Assembly: GCF_022751215.1 (NCBI RefSeq)
Contig: NZ_JAICDG010000005.1
Location: forward strand, 434,001-498,000
DNA length: 64,000 nucleotides
Direction: 5' to 3'
Source of the DNA: Actinomadura terrae
Lineage (GTDB): Bacteria > Actinomycetota > Actinomycetes > Streptosporangiales > Streptosporangiaceae
The translations under genes and the position numbers were made by a program. Under the pieces are notes generated by a model. That model searched no databases and was not told where the DNA came from. It worked only from the letters and a program-made list of their open reading frames with translations. Below, piece after piece: positions 41,895-51,025 of the stretch. Position 1 is the stretch's first letter. Each line of letters opens with the position of its first letter.

Positions 41895-43001
41895 TCACCG
41901 CGGCCGGATTTCCGCGAGCGCCTCGCTGGCCTGGACGTTGCTCGGGTTCCATTCCAGCGCCGCGGCCAACTCGCGTTCGGCGTCGAATTCGCGGCCGAGC
42001 ATGACGGCGCGATGGTAGTAATGGATGGAGAGGGCCTGATTCTCGATCTTCAGCGATTCTCCCTTTTCGCAGATCGCGGCCAGTTCCTCCGCGCAGGGCC
42101 GGGCCTGGTTCACGACCTCCCCGGCCCGCGTCTCCGCGCGGTCGTTCCACAGGAAAACAGACCACAAGTTATACCATTCCAGAGATGTTCGCAGCGCGCG
42201 TTTGAACGGAACGCCGAGGCTCAGAAAAGGCTTCAGGTGATCTATTCCGGCGGCGTAGTCGGCGGTGAGCCCCGCCGGCAGCCGGCCCACCCGCTCGGCG
42301 TCGGTCGTCATCCGCTCGGCGGTCTGGACGGCGTCGGCGCACCAGTCGTCGAGGAGTCCGGCGGCGATCTCGGCGATCTCGTCCGCGCGCTCGCGGTCCA
42401 CCGCGTAGTCGTAGGGGAGCCCCTGCCGCTGGAGCAGCGCCTCGACCGCGTCGCTCCCCGACCGGCAGGTGGCGAGGCAGTGCACGTGCAGGCGGGCGAC
42501 CAGGTGGTCGCCCGCCGCCAGGGCCCGGGCGCCCTCGCGGGCGTGGATCTCCAGCAGCTCGCGGGCGAGCGACGCGCGGACGCGGGCCTCGTCGTCCAGG
42601 TCGCCCTGGCGCTCCCAGAACGCCGGGCTGGCCAGCAGCAGGAACCAGAGCGCGGTGGCCGCCTCCAGTTCCGCCTCCGCCGGGCCGGTGTCGGCCGTCC
42701 GCCGGAACGCCCTTTCCCGATAGGCGACCGCGAGCGTGTGGTAGACGTCGATGTCCGGCCCCTGCACCTCCAGATGCCGCGCCCATTGCCGGGCCGCCTC
42801 GGCGTCGGTCTCCTGGAGCAGGGCCGCCCGCAGATCGCCGTTCTCCGCAATGGCGGCTTCGAGCTTGCGGTAACGGCCGCTGCGTTTCATCGACTCCGGG
42901 CCCTCAAGGGATTCCAGAGCGATCAGACGGTCCGAGCACGCCTCCAGTTCCAGGGCGTCGGCGAGCGCGAAAAGGTCGTCGGCGGACGGCATCGATCTCA
43001 C
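41895..43001 (-). CDS. helical-repeat protein of the chaperone operon
   Basis: A 368-residue, almost entirely helical protein (LFALADALELEACSDRLIAL, ALWFLLLASPAFWERQGDL, YYHRAVMLGREFDAERELAA). The last segment resembles TPR units. It has no known catalytic motif. GTG at 43001 overlaps the stop of the 1007-residue gene upstream (GTGA). Content of Trp/Phe-rich helices near VFLWNDRAE suggests a protein-binding scaffold. It probably shares a complex with its larger neighbour; function is unknown. Confidence 0.75.
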   Translation of the reverse strand: MRSMPSADDLFALADALELEACSDRLIALESLEGPESMKRSGRYRKLEAAIAENGDLRAALLQETDAEAARQWARHLEVQGPDIDVYHTLAVAYRERAFRRTADTGPAEAELEAATALWFLLLASPAFWERQGDLDDEARVRASLARELLEIHAREGARALAAGDHLVARLHVHCLATCRSGSDAVEALLQRQGLPYDYAVDRERADEIAEIAAGLLDDWCADAVQTAERMTTDAERVGRLPAGLTADYAAGIDHLKPFLSLGVPFKRALRTSLEWYNLWSVFLWNDRAETRAGEVVNQARPCAEELAAICEKGESLKIENQALSIHYYHRAVMLGREFDAERELAAALEWNPSNVQASEALAEIRPR

Positions 43002-46000
43002 GTGGTCGTCCCTTCTGGAATGGGGGAGCCGGTCGACAGGACATGCCCGGCCTGCCGGAGCAGTCTCGCCGCGTCCAGAGGGGACCCCTCCTGCCGGGCG
43101 CGCTGGGCGCGGTGGCAGAGGAGGCGGGCGAACTCCTCGCGCAGGGACGCGGCCGGGTCGGGCCCGGCGGCGGCCAGGGCGCGCCGCCACAGCCGGTCGG
43201 CGGTGTCCAGCGCGCCGGTCGCCGTGGCGCAGCGGGCGAGGACGACCGGGTCGAACCGCACGCCCGGCGTCTCGGCCAGCCCCTCCACGAACTCGGCCAG
43301 CGGCGACGACGACGCCCGCCGCGTGCCGCCCTTCGCGGCGCACAGCATGGGCAGGACGCGGTCGATGTCGACCAGGCGCGAGACCGCCTCCGCGCCGGGG
43401 GACGACAGCAGCGCGGCGACCTGTTCGAGGCAGCGTTCCGGCTCGTCCACCGAGAGGCTCGCCGCCTCGGCGAGGTGGACGGCCAGCCGCGCCCGCGCGG
43501 AGAGGTCGTCGAGCGGCGGTTCCGGCGCCGCGTCCGCGACCGGGGTCCCCTGCACCGCGCCCGCGAGGACCGCGCAGATCCAGGCGTCCGTGCCGCCCGT
43601 GTCGTCGCCGTCGCCGGCCTCGCGCAGCAGCCGCGCCGCCTCGGCGGGGTCGCCGCCGTCGAGCACGCGCGCGGCCTGCACGATCGCGACCGCCACGCTG
43701 CCGGGGGCGGCCGGGAGGGGCGGCGCGGACTCGTCGGACTCCCGCTGCGCCTGCCCGAGGACCGCGCGGTCGTGCAGCGCCACGACCTCGGCGAGGTCGG
43801 CACGCCCCCGGGCCCGTGCCGCGAGCCGCCCGAGCAGCTCGACCAGCGTGCCCGTGCGGGCGCGGTCGCGGCCGCGGTGGCAGGCGAGCGCGAGGGCCCG
43901 GGCGAGGTCGATGTAGGGCTCGGGGCCGAGCCGGTCGTCCCGGTCGAGCAGGATCACGAGGTATTCGAGGAGGCCGAGGTCGGCGCCGGCGGGGTCACGG
44001 GTCGCGGCGGCGATCCCGAGGATCCAGACGGCCCACGGGTGGGCCTGCATGGACGGCTGCGGCGCCGGGGCCTCCGGGCCGCCCGTCCCGGCGAAGGCCG
44101 CGGCGGCGCCGCCGAGCAGGCGCGCGATCTCGCCGGTGCCGGCCGGGACCGTCGCGACGGCCTCCGCCAGCTCCGACGCGGCCTCGGCGGCGATCTGCCG
44201 CGCCCCGGCGGGGTCACCGGCGGCGTGCCGTTCGAGCGCGGCGCGCATCCGGAGCTGCCCGAGCATGAAGCCCGCCTGGTGCTGCCCGCGCTCCTTCAGC
44301 TCGTGCAGGATCTCCGACGCCTCGGCGTCCCGGCCTTCGCGGGCCATGGCCCAGGCCGCCAGCGACGCCGCCTTGACGCCCGCGCGCGGTACGTCGTCGC
44401 CGAGCAGCTCCAGCGCCGTCCCGGGACGGTTCTCCCCGGCGTCCCACGCGGCGAGGACGAGCGCGGCGCGGCCGTAGCCGTAGACGCGCGCGGCCTGGTC
44501 CAGCAGCTCGCGTCCCTGGTCGGGCTCGGTCGCGCGGAGCGAGAGCCCCATCCACATCAGGCGTTCCTGGCCGGGGAGCCGGACGAACGGCGGCAGGTCG
44601 ACGAGCTGGGCGAGCCGGTCGTCCTTCCGTCCGACATGGCGGGCCATGACCGTCCGGAAGGCTTCGAGCAGCTCGGGCAGCATGCCCTCGGTGGGGTCCC
44701 ACTCCAGTTCCGGGTCGGGCCCGGTGTCCGCGCGGACGTTTCCGCCGCGCGCCATCCACGCGCGGATCTCGGCGAGGGCGGTGAACGGCGGCGGCGCGGC
44801 CCGCACCGCGTCGGCGATCTCGTCGGCGCGGTCGCTCTCGGGGTCGGCGTCGAGGCAGAGGCAGGCGACCGCCCATTCCATGGGCTGGCCGCGGACCCGG
44901 TCGAAGCACCGCGCGACGCCCGCCCGGTCGCCGGTGAGCAGCGCCGCCCAGGCCGCGTGGTAGATCCAGTCCGGGCGGACAGGATCGGCGTCCACCAGCG
45001 GCAGGAGCAGGGACGCCGCGCTCCGCTGGTCGCCCTCCAGCAGGAACATGCGCCCGGCCGCGTAGCCGAGCCACGGCCCGGTCAGCTCGCCGATCACGAA
45101 GTCCCGGAGCGCGGCGGCCTCGATCGGGGGCGGCTCCTCGCTCGCCGGATCGTCCAACCAGGTCAGCGTCCGCAGCAGGAACGCGATCTCCCTGGCCCAC
45201 CGGGACGAGGTCGGCGCCGCGTGCCCACCGAGCGCCTCCGCCGCCACCCGGTCGCCGGCCCGCAGGTAGGCGGCGGTGAGCATGGCGCGGAACGCCTCGT
45301 CGTCGCGCCCCGCGTCCCGCGCCCGGATCAGATAGGTGATCGCGGTGTCGGGCCGGTCCATGACGATCAGGTGGGCGAGGCCGAGCGCGGCGTCCAGGCC
45401 GGGCGCCGGGATCTTCCGGTTGGACAGGTCCAGCGCCAGCTCGGCCGCCTGCCGCATCCGCCGCTCGCCGGACTCCAGGTCGACCCGCAGCACGGACGCG
45501 ACGACGTCGATGATCTCCCGCATGAACGCGGGCTCGCGGGTCAGCGCGTCCACGTAGATCGAGAGTTCGGTCTCCGGTGCCTCGGTCTCGCCGGGCAGGA
45601 CGCTGCGGCGCGCCAGCGCGGTCGCGACCTCCTGCTTCGCCGGGTCCGCCGGGTCGAGGACCGGATAGACCCGCATCAGCAGCCCGCGCGCGGCGTCGTA
45701 CTCCCCGCGGGCGTCGCGGGCGGCGAGCAGCGGACGCCAGGCGCCGCTCGGCTCGTGCCGCTCGGCGGCGGCCCGCACGACGTGGAGGCCGACGGCCTCC
45801 AGCTCGTGGAAGTCGGCCTCGATGAGCAGCGGGAGGAGCGCGGGCCGCACGGTCGCCTCGACGAGTTCGGTCAGCGCCGCCTCGTCGGCGTCGGCGAGCG
45901 CCCCGGAGACCTCGGCGCGCGCCTGGCGCAGCGCCGCCAGCGCGCCGGCCGGGTCGTGGTCGCCGGCCGCGTTGTGCACCGCCCTGCGGAGCCGCCGGGT

Positions 46001-46021
46001 TCCGCGGACGCGATCGAGCAC
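42998..46021 (-). CDS. 1007-residue TPR-like scaffold protein
   Basis: A 1007-residue all-helical protein with TPR/SEL1-like periodicity throughout: ALAALRQARAEVSGALADAD, AEEALGGHAAP-type turns, MLTAAYLRAGDRVAAEALG, YHAAWAALLTGDRAGVARCF, LAAWAMAREGRDAEASEIL. No enzymatic motif or membrane segment was found. GTG at 46021 is one base after the kinase stop, so the two are coupled. Such solenoids typically hold signalling complexes. Here it may connect the kinase to the chaperone module and may be a phosphorylation target; this is inference from order alone. Confidence 0.78.
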   Translation of the reverse strand: MLDRVRGTRRLRRAVHNAAGDHDPAGALAALRQARAEVSGALADADEAALTELVEATVRPALLPLLIEADFHELEAVGLHVVRAAAERHEPSGAWRPLLAARDARGEYDAARGLLMRVYPVLDPADPAKQEVATALARRSVLPGETEAPETELSIYVDALTREPAFMREIIDVVASVLRVDLESGERRMRQAAELALDLSNRKIPAPGLDAALGLAHLIVMDRPDTAITYLIRARDAGRDDEAFRAMLTAAYLRAGDRVAAEALGGHAAPTSSRWAREIAFLLRTLTWLDDPASEEPPPIEAAALRDFVIGELTGPWLGYAAGRMFLLEGDQRSAASLLLPLVDADPVRPDWIYHAAWAALLTGDRAGVARCFDRVRGQPMEWAVACLCLDADPESDRADEIADAVRAAPPPFTALAEIRAWMARGGNVRADTGPDPELEWDPTEGMLPELLEAFRTVMARHVGRKDDRLAQLVDLPPFVRLPGQERLMWMGLSLRATEPDQGRELLDQAARVYGYGRAALVLAAWDAGENRPGTALELLGDDVPRAGVKAASLAAWAMAREGRDAEASEILHELKERGQHQAGFMLGQLRMRAALERHAAGDPAGARQIAAEAASELAEAVATVPAGTGEIARLLGGAAAAFAGTGGPEAPAPQPSMQAHPWAVWILGIAAATRDPAGADLGLLEYLVILLDRDDRLGPEPYIDLARALALACHRGRDRARTGTLVELLGRLAARARGRADLAEVVALHDRAVLGQAQRESDESAPPLPAAPGSVAVAIVQAARVLDGGDPAEAARLLREAGDGDDTGGTDAWICAVLAGAVQGTPVADAAPEPPLDDLSARARLAVHLAEAASLSVDEPERCLEQVAALLSSPGAEAVSRLVDIDRVLPMLCAAKGGTRRASSSPLAEFVEGLAETPGVRFDPVVLARCATATGALDTADRLWRRALAAAGPDPAASLREEFARLLCHRAQRARQEGSPLDAARLLRQAGHVLSTGSPIPEGTTT

Positions 46022-46022
46022 C

Positions 46023-47222
46023 TCAGCGTCCCCCGTTCAGCTCGTCGTCGCGGCGCCGCCGCCAGCGCGCGGCCTGGAAGGCGTTGCCCGTGAGCTCGTA
46101 GGCGCGGGCGGTCGTCGCGGCGAGGTCGGCGCGCTCGACGCGGCTCGGCAGCGCGGCCGGGTGCCGGTCGATGATCTTCCAGGCGTCCAGGCACGACTGG
46201 ACGGCGGCCTGGCCCCGCCTCGATCCCAGCTGCCTCCCGGCCTGCTGCACGAGGTCGCCGACCTGCTCGGCGGGGGGCCGGGCGCGCGGGGCGGCGGGGC
46301 GGTCGGCCTTCTCCAGCGCCCGCATCAGTTCGCTCGCCGAGGTGAACCGGCGCCTCGGGTCGGGGTCGAGGCAGCGCAGCACGAGTTCGTCCAGCGCCTC
46401 GCCGACCGAGTAGTTCAGCGCCGACGGCGGCGGGACCACGCAGTTGTCCCGCGCCTCGACCAGCCAGTCGCCGTGGAGCGCGACCGGAAGGTGGTCCGGC
46501 GGCTGGAGCTGCCCGTAGGGGTGCCTGCCGGTGAGGCCCTCGTAGAGGATCATCCCGACCGCGTACAGGTCGGAGGCGGGCACGCTCTCCCCCCGGACGG
46601 ACTCCGGCGCCCTGTAGTGGAGCGCTCCCGCCGCGCCCGGGGCGTGCCCGCGCTCGATCAGCCGGGCGGCCAGCCCGAAGTCGACGACCCGCGCCCGGCC
46701 GGTGAGCTCGTCGACCAGCACGTTGTCCGGCTTGAGGTCGCGGTGCAGCAGCGCCGGGACGAGCCCGTGCAGGCCGCGGAGCGCGAGGCAGATCTGCCGC
46801 CCCCATCGGATGAGCGAGGCGGCGGGCACCCCGGCGCCGAACCCGGCGAACTCCTCCCCGAGCGTCCGCCCCCGGACGTGCTCCATGACCAGGAACGCGC
46901 GGCGGCCCGCCTCCAGCGCCACCCCCGCGTCATAGACCGGGACGAGGTGGTCGCGCGCCTCCGCGTCGGTCATCTCCTCCAGCGCGCCGGCCAGCAGCAG
47001 CGCGTCGGCGAACTGGTCGCGGGCGACCTCCTCGCTCAGCCCGCCCTTGCGGGACAGCTTCACCGCGACCTGCCGGACGGGGACGCCGAGCAGCCGCTGC
47101 TGCGCCCGGAACACGGCCCCGAACGCGCCGCCGCCGATGAACTCGCGCAGCTCGTAGCGGCCGTCGATCACCCGTCCGAGCAGGCCCTTCAGCTCCGCGT
47201 CGCCCGCGCCGCCGGCGCTCAT
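46023..47222 (-). CDS. serine/threonine protein kinase (soluble)
   Basis: A 399-residue Hanks-type kinase with all key motifs: glycine loop FIGGGAFGAVFRA (~28-40), VAVKLSRKGG (Lys ~55), LLHRDLKPDNVLV (catalytic Asp ~162), VVDFGLAARL (Asp ~181), LHYRAPESVRG (APE) and DLYAVGMILYEGLTGRHPYG. A C-terminal ~60 residues (AYELTGNAFQAARWRRRRDD) is helical, TPR-like. It has no transmembrane helix or PASTA domain, unlike PknB. ATG at 47222 overlaps the ClpB-like stop by four bases. It is expected to phosphorylate a component of the same operon; the target is unknown. Confidence 0.94.
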   Translation of the reverse strand: MSAGGAGDAELKGLLGRVIDGRYELREFIGGGAFGAVFRAQQRLLGVPVRQVAVKLSRKGGLSEEVARDQFADALLLAGALEEMTDAEARDHLVPVYDAGVALEAGRRAFLVMEHVRGRTLGEEFAGFGAGVPAASLIRWGRQICLALRGLHGLVPALLHRDLKPDNVLVDELTGRARVVDFGLAARLIERGHAPGAAGALHYRAPESVRGESVPASDLYAVGMILYEGLTGRHPYGQLQPPDHLPVALHGDWLVEARDNCVVPPPSALNYSVGEALDELVLRCLDPDPRRRFTSASELMRALEKADRPAAPRARPPAEQVGDLVQQAGRQLGSRRGQAAVQSCLDAWKIIDRHPAALPSRVERADLAATTARAYELTGNAFQAARWRRRRDDELNGGR

Positions 47223-50044
47223 ACCGGGTCCCCGCCGCCGAAGGCGACCCCGACGGGCGGGACGCCGCCCGGCCGGAACGCCAGCTCGATCCGCGTGCTC
47301 CGCTCGAACGCCGCCTGCTGCCGCTCGGCGGCCAGCGTGATCTCGTCCTCCACCAGCCGGGCGACCGTCTTGGCGACGATCCGGCCGCCCTCGGTGCCCC
47401 CGGAGCGCCGGTCGGTCTCGTGGCTGCGGTCGGCGACGTACTCGACGAGGGCGTCCGGCACCACGAGCACCTTGCCGCGCCGCTCCCACAGCTCGCGCTG
47501 CTCGTCGAACACCTTGCGGGAGATCCCGAGCATGGCGGCGCGGTCCAGCGGGCGGAAGACGATGATCTGCCGCAGCCGGCCGAGGAACTCCGGCGCGAAC
47601 ACCGCCTGGTGGTGCCGGTCGCGGATGTTCAGCAGGTCGCGGCGGACGGCCTCGGCGATCTCCTCCTCCGCGGCGCCGCGCTCGCTCAGCCGCGCGATGG
47701 TCTCGTGCCCGGCGTTGGAGGTGATGATGAAGATGGCGCGGTCGCCGAACGCCTTGACGCCGCGCCGGTCGACGATCCAGCCCTCGTCGAACAGGTTGAG
47801 GAACGGCCGCCACACCTCGGGGTGCGCCTTCTCCCCCTCGTCCAGCAGGAACACGCAGTACGGGTCGGCGTTGAGGTCGTTGATGAGCGGGCCGCCCTGG
47901 TCGTGGCCGTGGTAGCCGGCCGGGACGCCGATGATCCCCGAGACGCTCTGCGGCTCGGAGTAGTTCTCCATCGGGTAGACGTGCAGCCCCTTGGACGCGG
48001 AGTAGAACCGCGCGACCGCCTTCGCCAGCTCGGTCTTGCCGACGCCGGTGAGACCCGCGAACAGCATCACCGAGGCGGGACGCCCGCCGACGCCGGTCAG
48101 CCCCAGCTTGATCCGGCGCAGCTCGCTCGCGACGACCCGCACCGCCTCCTGCTGCCCGACCACGACCTCGCCGAGCGAGCGCTCGAAGTCGATCCGGGCG
48201 CCGCCGGTGCCCGAGATCTGCTCGGCGGGCACGCCGGAGATCTCCGCGACGACGGCGACGATGTCGGCGGTGCCGACCCGGGCGTCCGCGCTGCCCGCCT
48301 GGGTGCGGCGGTAGTGGAGGTCGTCGCAGGCGCGGCGCAGGACGCGGATCGCCTTCGACGGCTGCCGCTCGTTGAGGATGAAGTCGGTGGACAGCGCGAC
48401 GGCGTCCTCGACCGCCCGCTCGTCGACGCCGACGCCGAACTCGGCCGCGAGGGCGCGCGCCGCGGCGGCGGCCATGTCCTGCGTCTCGGCCCGGCCCGGC
48501 TCGGCCGTGTCGACCCGGGAGACCAGCTCCCGCAGGGTGCGGTCGGAGCCGATGAGGTCGTCGAACTCGTGCGCGGACATCACGCCGACGAGGTGGAGGC
48601 GGCCCTGCTTGAGGGCGCTGCGCAGCGTCAGCCGGTGGTCGGTGCCGCCCGGGCCGCGGATCAGCGAGCCGAGCCCGTCGACGCAGACGATCACGTCGGT
48701 ACGGCCGGCGATGTGCTCGATGATCTCGGCCAGCGCGTCCCCGCTGTCGGCCGGGGCGAGGTCGCCGCAGTCGACGTGCAGGAAGCGCTTGCGCGCGAGG
48801 AAGCGGATCTCGCCCTCGGCGGCGCGCCGGGCCAGCTCGCGCAGCAGCGTCGTCGTCCCGACGCCGGGCAGGCCGGTGATGACGACGTGCGGCGCGGTGA
48901 CGCGGTGCAGGGCCTTGCTCAGCAGCTCCACCTGGCCGTCGACGTGCAGGGCGGGCGTGATGCCCTCGGTGCGGGCGAGCCAGGTCAGGTCCTGGGACGG
49001 CGCCGGACCCGCGGGCAGGCGGAACGCGTTCTCGCGGGCCGTCGACGCGCCGCCCACCTCCCGCAGCTCCTCGTCGAGGTGGGCGCGCAGCTGGTCGAGG
49101 CTCAGCTTCAGCGGCGGGGCCTGGAGCACCGACACGAGCCGGGCGGGCGGGTCCTCCAGCAGCGCGTCCAGCAGGTGCGGGGTGTCGATGCGCTCGCAGT
49201 CCCAGACGGCCGCGCTGCGCTGCGCCCGCCCCAGCAGGTCGAGGAGCGGCAGCCCGAACGCCTCGCGGCTCGGCGCGAGCGCGGCCGCGCCGCGTTTGCG
49301 CTGCGCGATGCGGAAGGCGTCGGCCAGCGACGAGGCGACCTTCGCCAGCCCGATCTGCGGCTGCACCTGCAACCGCATGAGGTGCTCGGCCGGGCCCTCG
49401 GTCTCGGCGAGCAGGGCCAGCAGCAGGTGCGGCGGCAGGACGCGGTCGTAGCCGAGTTCGGCGGCCTGCTCGCCGGACTGCTCCAGCGCCGCCCACGCCG
49501 CCTCGGTGAACTCCTCGGACCGGACGCGGCCGGACGCCTCGTCCAGCAGCGGGGGCAGCGGCTCGGTCTCGACCCGCACCTGCTCGAAGAGGGCGGCGGC
49601 GGCCCGCTCGGCGTCGAGGTAGGTCAGGTAGAGGCGGTCGTCGTCGTCCAGATGGGACAGCACGCACCCGACGAACAGCTCCAGCCCGAGCCGCTTCCCG
49701 TGGTCGCCCTCCGGCGGGAGTGCGCCCAGCCGTTGGACGAACTCGTCGAGCGCGGCGAGCGCCTCGGGGCTGAAGTCCTCGCGGCGACCGCCGAAAGCGC
49801 CGCGGCCGGAGCCGCCCGGGTTGTACGCCCCGATGCTCTCCAGCAGGTCACGGACGTAGGCGCCGTCCTGCAACGCGCGGGCGAGCATCGAGCGCATGCC
49901 CTGGTCCGCGGAGTCGATCGCGGCGTACAGCAGGTCGCTGGGGCGGACCCGCGCGCCCGCCCGGTCGGTGGCGGCGTACAGCACATCGGCCACCCGTGGG
50001 TCGGCGAGGTCGGCCGGGGAGAGGACGCCGTCCACGAACAGCAA
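47219..50044 (-). CDS. ClpB-like double AAA+ ATPase with extended N-terminal Clp repeats
   Basis: A 941-residue Clp/Hsp100-type ATPase. Residues ~1-340 contain repeated Clp-N-like helices (RPSDLLYAAIDSADQGMRSML, RVLPPHLLLALLAETEGPAE, RIDTPHLLDALLEDPPARL). In D1 the Walker A is GLPGVGTTTLL (~391-401, Lys replaced by Thr) and the Walker B reads VIVCVDGLGS, so D1 is probably inactive. D2 is intact: GLTGVGKTELAKAV (~664-677), VFLLDEGEKAHPEV, and sensor IFIITSNAGHE. The D2 pore loop reads AGYHGHDQGG instead of GYVGYxEGG. There is no ClpB middle coiled coil. The start is TTG at 50044 with GGAG. It is the first gene of the operon. Confidence 0.92.
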   Translation of the reverse strand: MLFVDGVLSPADLADPRVADVLYAATDRAGARVRPSDLLYAAIDSADQGMRSMLARALQDGAYVRDLLESIGAYNPGGSGRGAFGGRREDFSPEALAALDEFVQRLGALPPEGDHGKRLGLELFVGCVLSHLDDDDRLYLTYLDAERAAAALFEQVRVETEPLPPLLDEASGRVRSEEFTEAAWAALEQSGEQAAELGYDRVLPPHLLLALLAETEGPAEHLMRLQVQPQIGLAKVASSLADAFRIAQRKRGAAALAPSREAFGLPLLDLLGRAQRSAAVWDCERIDTPHLLDALLEDPPARLVSVLQAPPLKLSLDQLRAHLDEELREVGGASTARENAFRLPAGPAPSQDLTWLARTEGITPALHVDGQVELLSKALHRVTAPHVVITGLPGVGTTTLLRELARRAAEGEIRFLARKRFLHVDCGDLAPADSGDALAEIIEHIAGRTDVIVCVDGLGSLIRGPGGTDHRLTLRSALKQGRLHLVGVMSAHEFDDLIGSDRTLRELVSRVDTAEPGRAETQDMAAAAARALAAEFGVGVDERAVEDAVALSTDFILNERQPSKAIRVLRRACDDLHYRRTQAGSADARVGTADIVAVVAEISGVPAEQISGTGGARIDFERSLGEVVVGQQEAVRVVASELRRIKLGLTGVGGRPASVMLFAGLTGVGKTELAKAVARFYSASKGLHVYPMENYSEPQSVSGIIGVPAGYHGHDQGGPLINDLNADPYCVFLLDEGEKAHPEVWRPFLNLFDEGWIVDRRGVKAFGDRAIFIITSNAGHETIARLSERGAAEEEIAEAVRRDLLNIRDRHHQAVFAPEFLGRLRQIIVFRPLDRAAMLGISRKVFDEQRELWERRGKVLVVPDALVEYVADRSHETDRRSGGTEGGRIVAKTVARLVEDEITLAAERQQAAFERSTRIELAFRPGGVPPVGVAFGGGDPV

Positions 50045-50228
50045 TGATCACTCCAATGTGTTTGCCCGTTCCCCGGTCATGGTGGCAAAAATCCCCCGCC
50101 TTCGGTGGTGATACCAGCCACGTCATGAAAAGGGTATGGACGATTGCACACACCGGAACAGACCCTACCGTCGCAGGACTTTCTGAACTGTGTCCCGTGA
50201 CGCGAACCCGGAGTGCGGACGCCCGCTC

Positions 50229-50534
50229 TCAGCGGAGGACGTACAGCGCGTCGAAGACCTCCATGCCCGCCTGGTGCGTGACGCAGCGGTAGTCGGTCCA
50301 GCTTCCGCGGGCGAGGCCGTACTCCCCGTCGTGGGAGCAGCTCTCGCAGGTGAAGTAGCCGTCGGCGATCTTCTGGAAGCCCGGCGGAACCGGCGGCCAC
50401 GGCCACATCGTGCATTTGTCCGAAGAGGCGGCGGCACCCGCCGTGTCGGCGTGGGCCGGCGGCGACAGGGCGGCGACGGGCGCCAGGACGGTGACGGCCG
50501 TCAGCACGAGTCGCTTGAGTGCGTGCGGGCGCAT
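50229..50534 (-). CDS. small secreted Cys-rich protein, paralogue A
   Basis: A 101-residue protein with a Sec signal (KRLVLTAVTVLAPVAALS, cleavage near AHA-D). The mature part is ~70 residues with C-X2-C and a later Cys: YFTCESCSHDGEYGLARGSW, TDYRC. Its downstream-of-start half is about two-thirds identical to the next gene upstream, so the pair arose by tandem duplication. The family is not recognised. The GSWTDYRC segment and paired Cys suggest a small disulfide-stabilised extracellular protein. It precedes the ClpB-like operon by 184 bases on the same strand but has its own signal and promoter-like repeat. Confidence 0.78.
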   Translation of the reverse strand: MRPHALKRLVLTAVTVLAPVAALSPPAHADTAGAAASSDKCTMWPWPPVPPGFQKIADGYFTCESCSHDGEYGLARGSWTDYRCVTHQAGMEVFDALYVLR

Positions 50535-50661
50535 GGCATTCCAAGTCTGGACGGGGCCGCCGGGGTACTCCGCGTGCCTCCGGCGAACGGCCGGATGGGG
50601 GCGCCCCCGAGTGTGCGCGTCCGACTGCGCGCCGTACAGCCGCGTGGCCGGAGACGGTCGA
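50521..50661. repeat. direct repeat copy A: start and upstream region of paralogue A
   Basis: About 140 bases covering the first codons and upstream region are nearly identical (about half a dozen differences) to 51012-51152. It contains the near-palindrome GGGGGCGCCCCC. The repeat ends at GGAGACGGTCG, after which the two loci differ. Confidence 0.88.
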
Positions 50662-50728
50662 AAGGGAGCGGTCCGATTTCCGAGCCGCGACCGGTGACGC
50701 GGAGCCGGGCCTCGGGGGCCGAGGTTTC

Positions 50729-51025
50729 TCAGGGGTAGACCCACAGGGCGGCGAAGACGTCCAGGCCGACGAAGTACTTCTTGCAGCGGTAGTCGGTCCA
50801 GGCTCCGTGGGCGAGGCCGTAGTCGCCGTCCCTGAAGCAGAGCTCGCAGGTGAAGTAGCTCTCGACGATCTTGCGGTACCCCTCCGGCACGTTCGTCAGG
50901 ATCGTGCACCGGGGCAATTGCGGGTCCGGGCGGGCCAGGTCGGCGGATGCCGGCGGCGACAGGGCGGCGACGGACGCCACGGTGGCGGCCGTCAGGACGA
51001 TCCTCGTGCGTGCGTGCGGGCGCAT
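50729..51025 (-). CDS. small secreted Cys-rich protein, paralogue B
   Basis: A 98-residue protein with a Sec signal (MRPHARTRIVLTAATVASV, cleavage near ASA-D). The mature part is VPEGYRKIVESYFTCELCF, then RDGDYGLAHGAWTDYRC and a hydrophobic end VFAALWVYP. Cys positions match paralogue A (C-X2-C plus one later Cys), and each has one more Cys soon after the signal. Signal peptide and upstream DNA are more alike than the mature parts. This suggests diversification of the exported domain under a shared promoter. No known family. Confidence 0.78.
   Translation of the reverse strand: MRPHARTRIVLTAATVASVAALSPPASADLARPDPQLPRCTILTNVPEGYRKIVESYFTCELCFRDGDYGLAHGAWTDYRCKKYFVGLDVFAALWVYP

Noticed and set aside
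43043..46093. Plus-strand open frame of about 1000 residues opposite the scaffold gene
   Set aside because: It is a GC-driven shadow of the 1007-residue helical protein; the coupled operon is on the minus strand.
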